This document shows, piece by piece, positions 11,758-20,661 of a stretch of DNA of 64,000 bases. Where the stretch lies: positions 248,001 through 312,000 of the forward strand of contig CADCXC010000041.1 of the NCBI GenBank assembly GCA_902806595.1, read 5' to 3'. The notes beneath the pieces were generated by a model. It made no database searches and had not been told where the DNA came from. It saw only the letters and a program-made list of their open reading frames with translations. Position 1 is the first letter of the stretch, and the number at the start of each line of letters is the position of its first letter. The DNA is from Pyrenopolyporus hunteri. Taxonomy: Eukaryota; Ascomycota; Sordariomycetes; Xylariales; Hypoxylaceae. A program made the translations under genes and the position numbers.

Positions 11758-12251
11758 AATCAACAATCAATACATAATATGATACCCGTAAATCAGAAAG
11801 TCTCTGGTCGATATGCCAACGGGTTTCTTCTCGTGCTCGTATACCTAACCATCTTTACCATCATGACGCTCTCAATCGGGAAGAAAAAAATATAGGGCGT
11901 CCGCCAAAAGCAACCTATTAACTTACGAGGCCTATCTGCAATAGGTACCTAGGTAGGAAAAGGGCTAATCCCGCCATACTATTATATCTAAGGCCATAAA
12001 TAAGGTCATCGGCAAATAGAGACATTCTGATCTCGTACTCCGATACCGGTGAACGTATCGGCGGTCTAATTAGTCACTTCAAGAGTCGCCCTAGGTTAGC
12101 GATACAGTGCCAATACGTCTATAATTGCGTACTCGGAAATTGTCCCACGGAAAGCCTACATAAGATCATCGTTTCCATCCGTCTAGATGGTCGGAATCCG
12201 TCGTCCAAACTCCGACAGAAGCAGAAGACCAACGGTAGACGAAGCGTCAAC
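11758..12251. other. Intergenic region with palindromic TAGGTACCTA word
   Basis: No gene was seen. It contains a copy of the dispersed word TAGGTACCTAGGTAGG at about 11942-11957. Confidence 0.5.
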
Positions 12252-12782
12252 ATGAGCAAGATCCGGCTCCGCCAAGAGACGGATATACCCAGCTGCGCCC
12301 TGGCTCTTAAAGCCGTGTACGCGAAAAACGGGTACCCAGTCTGCGGTGTGGACGATGCGATAGGGTTTCTACGGACCGACGGCACAGCATGGGTCGCCGA
12401 GAACAGCAGCGGCGAGGTCGTGGGCCATGTCGCTCTCACCAAAGCTAGCCCATCCGACGTATCGGCGGCGTTGTGGTGGCAGATGCATCCTCGGGAAGAA
12501 TCGCCAATTGCCGTGCTGGGGAGGTTGTTCGTTCACCCGGAGGCCCGGGGAGGCGGCATAGCGAACAAGCTTATGCAAGCCGCTCTCGATGAAGCGCGAC
12601 ACCGGGGCCAGAGAGTGGTCATGTTCGCATTGCCAAACGTCCCCGACGCGATACGGTTATATCGTCGGCTGGGTTGGCAGTACTTCGGGACGACGGTGTT
12701 CAGGTGGAAGGGCGAGGCAGGAGAGGAGAAAGAGTGGGATGCCCAGTGCTTCGTGAGCCCGGTCTCAGACGATAATAGATAA
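12252..12782 (+). CDS. GNAT-family N-acetyltransferase
   Basis: Single-exon, 176-residue protein that covers one complete GNAT domain. The N-terminal RLRQETDIPSCALAL strand-helix, the GEVVGHVAL strand, VLGRLFVHPEARGGGIANKLMQAAL (acetyl-CoA pyrophosphate loop RGGGIA at residues 99-104) and the C-terminal AIRLYRRLGWQYFG motif are all in order. It should transfer an acetyl group from acetyl-CoA to an amine. The substrate is unknown and probably a small molecule, since there is no targeting or protein-binding extension. The gene stands alone, GC-richer than the flanking intergenic DNA, and is intact. The Met at 12252 puts the first strand at the usual distance from the terminus. Confidence 0.85.
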   Translation: MSKIRLRQETDIPSCALALKAVYAKNGYPVCGVDDAIGFLRTDGTAWVAENSSGEVVGHVALTKASPSDVSAALWWQMHPREESPIAVLGRLFVHPEARGGGIANKLMQAALDEARHRGQRVVMFALPNVPDAIRLYRRLGWQYFGTTVFRWKGEAGEEKEWDAQCFVSPVSDDNR

Positions 12783-13210
12783 CGTTACACTTCGGGTCCC
12801 CAAACCCGGGCTCGGATACATATTAACTGAGAGATACAATTCGATATACCCTACCTAGTGTGGTCGTTACGCGCGGTTCGTCGGGATTGTCAGGGCTCAC
12901 CTATTCCACACCAACAACTTTATGTGAATTTGAGAAATAAAATGTGATACGCTCAAGAAGCAATGGATCAACAGTCAGTTATATCAAGATGACGATGATC
13001 TGCATGATAGGTCCACTATCGGCGACTTACTAGCTACCCCTCATCCCGCTTAATATATTAAAGAAGCGTTCGTCTCTCCGAGCGCTCCCCGGAGCTTTCT
13101 TATTCCTTCTTTCATCCGCTTCCACCTAAGTCACCACCAAATCTCAGCTCTAGATCTCATCACGCCGACATATCATCTCACCGGTACGGTCTTAAGAAGC
13201 GCCTGTCATC
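12783..13210. other. Intergenic region and promoter of THI5/NMT1
   Basis: No gene was seen. The pyrimidine-rich segment around 13098-13125 just upstream of the leader is a likely transcription start region for the thiamine gene. Confidence 0.4.
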
Positions 13211-13285
13211 ATGGAGCTATCTCAGTATCAAGGTAACGTTAGTCAAACGCATGGCGGGTGCTCGATGTTCTCGATCCAGTTTTAG
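13211..13285 (+). other. Upstream ORF in the THI5 leader
   Basis: An ATG at 13211 opens an upstream frame 248 nt before the THI5 start. In unspliced leader RNA it runs into the intron and stops at about 13285. In RNA spliced at 13233-13442 it continues out of frame across the THI5 ATG and ends at a TGA about 45 nt past the junction. In either form it could compete with THI5 translation. Whether transcription starts upstream of this ATG is unknown. Confidence 0.4.
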
Positions 13286-13442
13286 CTCTCCCTGCAAGCA
13301 ATTGTGGGAAAAGACCTAACAGGAGAGAGACGTCAGGGCTGAGATTACACCGTTCAAACTTGATCTGGATAATTCCAGCGAAAGGACATGCTGCTTCCCC
13401 TCCCCCCCGTTTGGTTGAGCAGCCAAGTATTGACCGTCGCAG
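13233..13442 (+). other. 5'-leader intron of THI5 containing the TPP aptamer
   Basis: A donor GTAACG at 13233 and an acceptor CGCAG ending at 13442 bracket the aptamer, leaving 16 nt before the ATG at 13459. In Neurospora crassa NMT1 a TPP aptamer sits in a leader intron and controls splice-site choice. The same layout is seen here. The exact splice sites are inferred from consensus only. Confidence 0.55.
13290..13400 (+). promoter_or_regulatory. TPP riboswitch (THI element)
   Basis: The two conserved sensor halves are plain. The pyrimidine-binding half is GGCTGAGATTACACC at 13337-13351. The pyrophosphate-binding half, TGATCTGGATAATTCCAG followed by CGAAAGGA, lies at 13361-13386 and forms the CTGG/CCAG stem. 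These are the signature elements of the thiamine pyrophosphate aptamer, placed immediately upstream of a thiamine-pyrimidine biosynthesis gene. Bound TPP is expected to alter splicing of the leader intron so that upstream frames block translation. Outer borders are approximate because the P1 and P3 stems were not folded. Confidence 0.93.
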
Positions 13443-13458
13443 TTCTGTTTAATCCATC

Positions 13459-14717
13459 ATGTCTACCGACAAGATTACATTCTTGACCAACTGGCAAGCA
13501 TGGGAATATCTGCAGCGGGTGACCAATTACTAACTCTGGCAGGCACGCGACGCCATACCACGCTCCTCTCTACCTTGCTCAGGCTAAGGGGTATTTCAAG
13601 GACGAGGGCATCAAGGTTGCTCTGCTTGAACCCAATGACCCGAGCGTATGCTTCAGGAGTGTCGCGCCTTATTTCAGAACAGTGCTCACATCATACAGGA
13701 TGTCACCGAAATCATCGGTACCGGAAAGGTCGATCTCGGCTTCAAGGCCATGATCCATACGCTCGCTGTAAGACGTCGCGTGAGGTGGTCCAGTTGAACT
13801 TAACTAAAATTCGTCGTTTAGGCGAAAGCTCGCAATTTCCCAGTCCAATCTATCGGCTCGCTGCTTGATGAGCCTTTTACGGGTGTTGTATACCTCAAGG
13901 ACAGCGGAATTACCCCCGACTTCAAGACTCTCAAGGGGAAACGAATTGGCTACGTCGGAGAGTTCGGAAAGGTACGGCGTCGACTTCTGTCACTCTTTGT
14001 ATTTCCTTATACTAATCATCCCCGCAGATTCAAATTGACGAACTTACCTCTCATTACGGCATGACTCCAGCTGACTACACGGCTGTCCGTTGCGGTATGA
14101 ATGTTTCTAAGGCCATTATCAAGGGTGAAATCGACGCCGGCATTGGTCTTGAGAACGTCCAGATGGTGGAGCTCGAGGAGTGGCTCGCCACCCAAGGCCG
14201 CCCCAAGAGCGACGTTCAGATGCTGCGCATCGACGAGCTAGCCGAGCTGGGCTGCTGCTGCTTCTGTACTATCCTGTACATCGGCAACGAAAAGTTCCTC
14301 GCCGAGAACCCGGACAAAGTGCGCGCGTTCATGCGCGCAGTCAAGCGTGCCACCGACTTCGTTCTCGCAGAACCGGGGAAGGCATATGCCGAGTATGTCG
14401 AGTTCAAGCCCGTCATGGGCACCGACCTCAACCGAAAGATCTTCGAGCGCTCATTCGCCTACTTCTCCAAGGACCTCAAGAATGTTCGCCGAGACTGGGA
14501 GAAGGTCACCAAGTACGGCAAGCGCCTCGGGGTGCTAGACCAGAACTTCCAGCCCAATTACACCAACTCGTTCCTATCCTGGCCCCTCGACGGCGAGTCT
14601 TCTGACCCGACCGGGGACCAGAAGCGCATGGCTGAATTGCAGAAGGACGTGGCTTCTCAGGGCGGTTTCCACCGTCTGGAGGTGAACGGCGTCAACAAGG
14701 CGGCCATCCAAGCTTAA
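13459..14717 (+). CDS. THI5: 4-amino-5-hydroxymethyl-2-methylpyrimidine phosphate synthase
   Basis: Five exons: 13459-13493, 13543-13645, 13699-13767, 13822-13971 and 14028-14717, giving 348 residues. The enzyme (THI5 in yeast, NMT1/nmt1 in filamentous and fission yeasts) makes the thiamine pyrimidine HMP-P from PLP and its own active-site histidine, so each molecule turns over once. The matching residues fall at the yeast numbers: Lys62 and His66 in GFKAMIHTLA, and the iron-binding CCCFC motif at 195-199. Intron 1 is GC-AG: donor GCAAGC at 13494, TACTAAC branch site, acceptor at 13542. It is required to restore NWHATPYHAP. Introns 2-4 are GT-AG. The upstream TPP riboswitch indicates repression by thiamine. 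No other thiamine gene is in the window. The protein is cytosolic by family. Confidence 0.95.
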
Positions 14718-15559
14718 AGGCGGTTCCTACTGCGCTCAATAGTATCATGGTTTTCGCCTGACTCTGGCTCCCGCGCGGATTCACTCTTTAGTGGGCATGG
14801 CTCCGGACACTCCCTACATACCGCGAATAGGACGGGTTAGTTACTCTAAACGTGAATAGTAACATAAATTGGAACAAACACTTATCGGTACCATGTGATG
14901 GGTGGTTAATCCCAAAGGCTCGGCTTGCAGTGATTCCTTTGCTGCAAGATCCATCAATCCCTCAACGTAATACTCCATCGAGCGTGGTGAAATGCATGAA
15001 ATAGCGCGTTTGGCCGTTTTCGTATCTTCTCCGGTGTGAAGTCGATGCGTACCATGTGTTCTACCAATGTGAGACAGTACATGGTACTGTATGATCTCGT
15101 CGGTATCGAATTATAAGACCCATCCTCAACAGCATTAGCTCTGGAGTTGTCGAAATAGTCCGTACATACAGCCGATACTGCGAGCAGACGTGTTGAGATG
15201 TCAACAGTGACAGCGTCCCACGCAGCCCACGTTCTCCTACAGGGGACAACAGACCTCCCCGTTATTGGCCCTACCGGTTCTTTCACCGCTGGACCACAGG
15301 CACGCCAAGATCCCCCCCCAATCCCCTACAGAGCGTAGAAGCCACTCCGGACCTGACACAGATCAACCCACAATGCAAAAGCCCGCTTCTCCACGCCGTG
15401 GCGCAGGTATAATAAACACGGTCAAGCTCACACTATCCTCCTTCCGGCCGTCTCTTCGCAACGTCATCACATCAAACCCCATCAGCCCACCTCTCCATCA
15501 ACATCTTGCTTCTCCGCCCGTCAAGATCGAAGCGGCCGATTTAGCGAAGCGTCTAAAAG
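14718..15559. other. Intergenic region, nothing firm
   Basis: No supported gene. A proline- and serine-rich open frame at about 15373-15645 overlaps the start of the next gene in another frame and lacks any family resemblance. Confidence 0.4.
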
Positions 15560-15944
15560 ATGGCAGATTGCGGACTCCCGTTTCCCGTCGTCTGCATCCA
15601 ATGCGGTCGAGGAGTCGGCCTATGCGGCATCAAAATCATTGGTGAGTTTATCCCTAGCTACCTAGTACCGCGGAATCCCGGACGCGCCCGGGACAGCTCG
15701 TCGCAAACGAGATCACATACTAATGATCCCTTGTGAGCAGGACCTACCATCGGGTTTTGCGTCGCTGTGGTAGCCGCGATATTCTGCTGGCCCATCGCGC
15801 TCCTATTCTGCTGTTTTACTGAGACCGGCAAAAAGTGAGTTGTTCCACTACGTCCTTTGAAAGACCCCAGTCTCACGTTCATCCAGGTGGTTTTGGAAAC
15901 CATGCGACATTAATGCCCAGGTTTCAGACCTCTTTCCTATCTGA
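15560..15944 (+). CDS. Small Cys-rich single-pass membrane protein (BRI3/LITAF-like layout)
   Basis: Reconstructed from three exons: 15560-15641, 15741-15834 and 15887-15944 (introns 99 and 52 nt, donors GTGAGT, acceptors GCAG and CCAG), giving 77 residues. An N-terminal cysteine cluster (Cys4, Cys12, Cys15, Cys22) is followed by a hydrophobic segment of about 25 residues (GFCVAVVAAIFCWPIALLFCCF) and a short polar, tryptophan-containing tail, ETGKKWFWKPCD. This layout, a CxxC-type knuckle plus one membrane-embedded helix with Cys at its end, resembles BRI3- and LITAF-like small membrane proteins, but the second zinc knuckle is not complete. The function is unknown. Both introns are needed and both preserve frame; a version ending at the TGA at 15836 would be 59 residues. 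Confidence 0.6.
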
Positions 15945-17583
15945 CATAGAGAGAAGACTCGTAATCCGAGTTCGATGGCGTTTCACAAGATCGCAGATTC
16001 TAGAGGGATTGGAGGGTACTTGGGCGTATGGAAAGGAATAGGATCCTGGCCGTTCGAAGTGCAGACCCTAGGAATATTAACGAGTAACCTGCCGTGGAGT
16101 CGAGGTAATTAATGACGCTTTAAGTTCTATTGAGGTTGCTACTATGTGGGTTACTTAGGTTTTGACTTCGAAGCCAATGAAGGCAGAATGGATCGGAACG
16201 CGAAGACCGTTATCGAGAATTTTCATCCGCTAGAGGTTTCTAGAACCCTGCACTAATGGGCGCAGGTACGAAAGCAGCAAGATATCGATCACGATATCAG
16301 ATTCATATGCAGATAGGATTGTAGCCAATGTCGCGGACCTTCACGATTAGTATTAGGAATAACACTTTTACATAAAATCACTCCCCGAGAACAAGTGATC
16401 AAAGTTGCAGAGGATATGGGATGAGGTAGGCTCGCGATACCAGAGATCATAGAGGGCAATAGTTAAAGTTAGTTCATATCATACAACTTCATGAGGTTTT
16501 AGTCGCAGTGTCAACCCACAACAGTTCCCACGTGCCCCTTACCTAGCATGCCTCCATTTCTCTCTAGCTTCAACACGCAAAATTTTTATATCCCCAAAGT
16601 TAATTCGAGATACCATCTCCCCGCTCTGTTAAGTAAAAGAAATACCCCCTTGCGGGGGAGATTGGGGGTTAGGGAGAAGGATCTTGATCTAGTAAATCTT
16701 GACATGAATATAGTAAAAGGTTTCGCTCGTTGCCTTGACTTATTCTCGGAGACTCCGATACTCTCACGTAGCCTCTAAGGCGGTGGGTTGGCCTAACGTT
16801 GTCAGCTGTTTGAGGGGAACGGTCGAAAAGCTCCGGTCGATGATATGAAAGTTTGGATATTGCTAGTAAGTGCCGTCTCTGCGGCTGCGAACCGTTGTTA
16901 TATCGTACCTAGTTTGCTTGACTCGTGCAGTTGCTTGCGTCAATTAGCGGGTTTCAGGAGTCTCACGCTTCATCATCCGGCACTACCCTGACTCGCAACT
17001 CACTCCGGGCACCGGGTCTACTCCACACGGTAGCAAGCGCCCGCGTTTAGACAGGAGCACATGGCCGACTAGGGCCGGATAGGGCGTTTTGAATCGGGCT
17101 GAAAGCCACGCGTCATGATTCGAATCCACGTGCCTTACGGGGCTACAGAGATCCGCCCGGAGGGTAATGAGATATTGGTGGCGATCCCAGGACTACGGCC
17201 GCCGAGACGGACATATAAAAAGGCTGGACCTCCCAAGGTAATTCGAATTGTTCTTCTCTCGAAATCAGCATACACTCATTCATTCTTTGAATATCGAGTT
17301 TGTCAAAATTAGCAAGTCATTCGCTACTTGCAGTCTCTCTTTCCACGACTTGTCGTGATTACATTCGTCCATACAAAACTTACTGGGCTTTCACTACCAC
17401 CGACTTGAAGATCCTCTTCATCGTTTCTACAGCTCTCTACTACGAAAGAGAACTCACTGATAAACACTCTCTCTTGGATACCACTGCTCCTTCAAGCATC
17501 TTAACGACGATCTTACCGACTACCGACCCCATACCACCTCGTATACTCTCCGTCGGTTCATACCAACAACACAAACCAGCAAC
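15945..17583. other. Intergenic region and DPBB-gene promoter
   Basis: No gene was recognised in about 1.6 kb. A TATAAAA box at 17214-17220 and a CT-rich stretch from about 17240 precede the secreted-protein gene at 17584 and probably form its promoter and long leader. Confidence 0.45.
17214..17220 (+). promoter_or_regulatory. TATA box, probable core promoter of the DPBB gene
   Basis: TATAAAA lies 370 nt upstream of the ATG at 17584 and is followed by repeated CT-rich segments typical of transcripts with a long leader. The link to the gene is by position only. Confidence 0.35.
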
Positions 17584-17979
17584 ATGCAATTCCAATTTTT
17601 CACCTACGCCTTCGCCGCCCTGGCCTGCCTGGCAGGGTACGCCGCCGCCGCCGCCAACAACGGCGACCTGACATACTACACGCCGGGCCTCGGGTCGTGC
17701 GGGTGGACGAACACGGAGTCGGACCGGGTAGCGGCGCTGTCGCCGGCGCAATTCGCGGGCGACCCGAAAGCCTGCGGCAAGAGCATCGAGATCAGCGTGG
17801 GCAACGTGACGACGGTGGCCCGCGTGGTCGACAAGTGCCCGTCCTGCAGCGAGGGCTCCGTCGACGTGTCGCCCACCGTCTTCCAGTCCGTCGCGTCGCT
17901 GGACGAGGGCCGGATCAAGATGACGTGGAACTGGGCCTCGGAGCAGGGGGCGAAGGTCAAGCGCGAATTCGTTGCCTAG
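17584..17979 (+). CDS. Secreted RlpA-like double-psi beta-barrel (barwin/expansin-like) protein
   Basis: Single-exon, 131-residue protein. Residues 1 to about 22 are a signal peptide (FAALACLAGYAAAAA). The rest is one double-psi beta-barrel: GDLTYYTPGLGSCGW, an ALSPAQF segment, ACGKSIEI, a VARVVDKCPSC core strand with the conserved Asp, and DVSPTVFQSVA near the end. Four cysteines (about 39, 60, 80, 83) fit two disulfides. Small proteins of this kind include fungal barwin/expansin-like, RlpA-like and cerato-platanin-neighbouring families and are found in the secretome, where they may bind cell-wall glycans. Catalysis is not established for the family. The gene is GC-rich with strong C/G third-position bias, suggesting high expression. 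Confidence 0.88.
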   Translation: MQFQFFTYAFAALACLAGYAAAAANNGDLTYYTPGLGSCGWTNTESDRVAALSPAQFAGDPKACGKSIEISVGNVTTVARVVDKCPSCSEGSVDVSPTVFQSVASLDEGRIKMTWNWASEQGAKVKREFVA

Positions 17980-18847
17980 ACGTACGAAAGATACCTATAG
18001 ACAAATAGAGAGTTAGGAGGGGGGAGGGAGGAGAAGACCTCGAAAACTACCTGGTTACGCAGAGTGAAGAGTTCACTCACCGAGGAGGAAGAAAAGAAGT
18101 ACCCCCCTCCTGCTCAGGGGTACGTTAGGGAACGCAAGTTCACGCTGCTACTGTGCTGGACATGGATCGGCGCCGAACGATACCTAGGTACCTATCTTAA
18201 CGAGGATATGAGACCCAAGAAATGGGGATTACGATAGATAGACAACTTAGACAAGACGAAAGACGGACCGTTAGTTAGAAGGCATCGACAACTCGAGCCG
18301 GTCTTCTAGACAATAAACATAGAACACTTTTTTGGCATTAGCAGTTGAACCCCAAAAGTGAAGTATAATGTTTTCCTCACGATAGAATTAGACGCATCTT
18401 AGTATTTGCTTACTTTGTTATGATAATTCCTCAAATACGCCCCATGGTAATGTCTTGTTACTGTATATTGAAGATAGGTGGAATCGAGGCTTAACGACGA
18501 AAGTCTTAATCCGAGGTTGGTACCTACCTTAGTTTGCAAGGATATTCTCAAGGGAGCGTAGGCCTTGACGCGGTACCCCCTTTTCTCCAACTCCATTCTC
18601 TTCATTGGGATTGATACCCCACGGCACGCGCTTATCATTCTAGGATCGATTAATTTTTTTGGAATTTTTAGAAAAAGGGCGAACATGTCACTATGACGAG
18701 AAAAATAATAAGTGAAAGTATAGACTCTCAATTCATAACACATAGTGATAGTACAAGCTCAGCTTCAATATCAAACCCACTACCATCATGTATCCGCTCC
18801 CTTGACGCCTTGCCCGGACACCCAAGTCCGTTTTATCCCGAAACTCC
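17980..18847. other. Intergenic region (3' flanks)
   Basis: 3' flank of the DPBB gene and of hacA, which converge here. It holds a TACCTAGGTACCTA copy at about 18182-18195. A 114-codon open frame at 18399-18743 on the minus strand has no family resemblance and is AT-rich, so it is not called. Confidence 0.45.
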
Positions 18848-20531
18848 TTAAGGGGAAAGCCTGATCCGCTTCCCGCCGCCCAAGTCCGTCATGTCTCCCT
18901 TCCTTTTTGATGAGCTAGTCACCGATAATACAAAAGTTCTAGTTGGTGTTGATGTCCGCTCTCCTGGGACGCTTGATCCGAGTCTGGAGTCTGGCGAGGA
19001 GACTGTAGTCGCCTCCTCTGATAATTTCCGTTCTTCGACAGTGATTGCCCATAGTAACGTGAGCAATACCTCTCGCGACGGTAAGCTAGTGCCGTCTGGC
19101 CACGTTCGCGGTCCACGGCTCTGATCGCCCTTGATACCCAGGGATCCAACCACCAGCTCCTCGACCCGATCATCGCGTCCCTTCTCAGACACCAACCGCA
19201 ATAACTCCATCGTCGCATCCTTGAGCGGACGCGCCAAGATGGGGCTGCTGGTTAAGAGTTTCTGAAGGGATTTGATTCTCAGAGTCAAAGAGGCTGAAGG
19301 CCGGGTCCGGGTGTTCTTGGCCGACCGAGTCGCTTCCCGCGGTCGCGCCTGGAGCTGCGCCGCTGACGTCGTCGGTGCTGAGGAACTGGTCGAAGTCGAA
19401 GTCCGGAAATTGGGGGGTCGAGTTACCAGCCAGATTATTGTACTCAAAATTGAGGGGGTCGGATGAAGGGCTAAATTGGCCTTGAGAGCTCCACGAATCA
19501 ACGTCAAAGGGTGCCGAAAGGCTGAAAGCATCACCGAAGAGGCTGTCAGCAGCGTTTGAAGCTGCAGTAAGAGTGACAGTGCTGGAGGCGACGGTTGTCG
19601 CGAGGCCAACCACGCCTGCGGTACTTGAACCGACGGACACTGCAGGTCGCACAACACCGCTGCTGGATGTTGTGTCTCGTCGGTAGTAGCCGCAGGAGTG
19701 GGAGCCGTCGCGACTTCATCAGTCGTCGACGTGTTGGAGAAGTCGTCGTCATTAATAGGGGATAGTTCGGGTGATAAGGAAGCAGGGTCGACAGTTCCAT
19801 CCTGCTCGGGTAAAAGGACAAAATCATTCATCATACCAGGCTTGTCCTGCGCAACACCATCTTGTGATGTACCGAACAAAGGCTGGGATAGGGTAAGGGG
19901 GGAAGGCTGGAAGCCGTCTAGTGGGGATGAGCCACGGCTAACACCGGGGTCTCGCCGGAGCTTGTTTAACTCATCCATCAACATCTCATTGGTCTTCTGC
20001 TGGTTACGTAAGAGCTCTTCCAGCTGACGATTCCGCTGTTCCAAGGCTTCCACCTCTTGACGCTTCCGTTCTCTGGAAGATTGAGCAGCACGGCGGTTTC
20101 GAAGGACTCGCTCGACTCGTCGCTGTTCCTTCTCATCCTCGGTCTTGGCTCGTTTCCTGCTTACGAGTTAGTGGGGGGACGTCTTGCTTATGCATGAGAT
20201 GTAAGCAATCATACCTCGGAGGTAGGTTCGTCTTGGGCTCTGGGAGGACCTGGCCCCACGACTTCCGCTTCTTGACCGGCTTCTTCTCGGAGGTCTCGGG
20301 AGCCGGAGAGGGAGTCGTCTGAGCCGTTGCCGAAACAACGGACTTCTCCTCGGTGGTGATGGATTGGGGCGTCATAACGCTCTCTAACGGGTTCAACGTC
20401 GAAGGCGTCGAGAAGAGAGAAGGGTAGATATCGCCCGGTACCGACATAAGGGACTCGGCGGGAGAAGCCTCGAACTTAACTTGTGGGGCCGAAGCGGCAG
20501 TTTGTTGCTGTTGAGCTTCCCAGGTCGCCAT
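18848..20531 (-). CDS. hacA: HacA/Hac1 bZIP transcription factor of the unfolded protein response
   Basis: Exon 1 is 20531-20215 and exon 2 starts at 20156 (58-nt spliceosomal intron, 20214-20157). The protein opens with an acidic N-terminus, then KKRKSWGQVLPEPKTNLPPRKRAKTEDEKEQRR, the basic region NRRAAQSSRERKR and a leucine zipper (EALEQRNRQLEELL), the diagnostic HacA arrangement. Unspliced mRNA encodes a 541-residue form ending at 18848. Removing 20 nt at about 19639-19620 shifts frame and yields a 422-residue form ending at 19185. Its new tail has the conserved features FGDAFSLSAPFDVDSW, DFDFDQFL and the C-terminal CDDGVIAVGV. Active HacA induces ER chaperone and secretion genes. An upstream frame (20661-20476) overlaps the start. 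Confidence 0.93.
19620..19639 (-). promoter_or_regulatory. Unconventional 20-nt hacA intron (IRE1 target)
   Basis: In the mRNA, a CTGCAG loop ending at 19640 and an ACCGCAG loop around 19619 flank the segment, matching the paired CNG/CAG loops cut by IRE1. Removing 20 nt (19639 to 19620), the size known for filamentous-fungal hacA, joins the DLQ codons to AGVVGLATTVASS and opens the conserved HacA activation tail. A shift of two modulo three is required by the frames. The exact cleavage bases are inferred. Confidence 0.75.
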
Positions 20532-20661
20532 CTTGGATCGATTTGGGTTTGGGTTTGGGTTTGAATTTAATTATGGTTAGGAGGTCTTTGATTCTTCTAG
20601 CTGCAAAGCCAACTGCGAGCAGACGAAGCTTAACTAAGAGGTCTGCTTCAGGATGTGGCAA
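20476..20661 (-). other. Upstream ORF overlapping the hacA start codon
   Basis: The ATG at 20661 lies 130 nt upstream of the hacA ATG (20531). Its frame of 61 codons ends at 20476, inside hacA in another frame. Upstream frames in hac1/hacA leaders are known to repress translation in fungi, with relief by a shortened leader under stress. Use of this ATG depends on the transcription start, which cannot be seen. Confidence 0.45.

Noticed and set aside
15265..15645. Proline- and serine-rich 126-codon frame
   Set aside because: It overlaps the better-supported small membrane protein in another frame and has no family resemblance.
18399..18743. 114-codon minus-strand frame between the DPBB gene and hacA
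   Set aside because: AT-rich, no domain, no splice support. It lies in the 3' flank of hacA.
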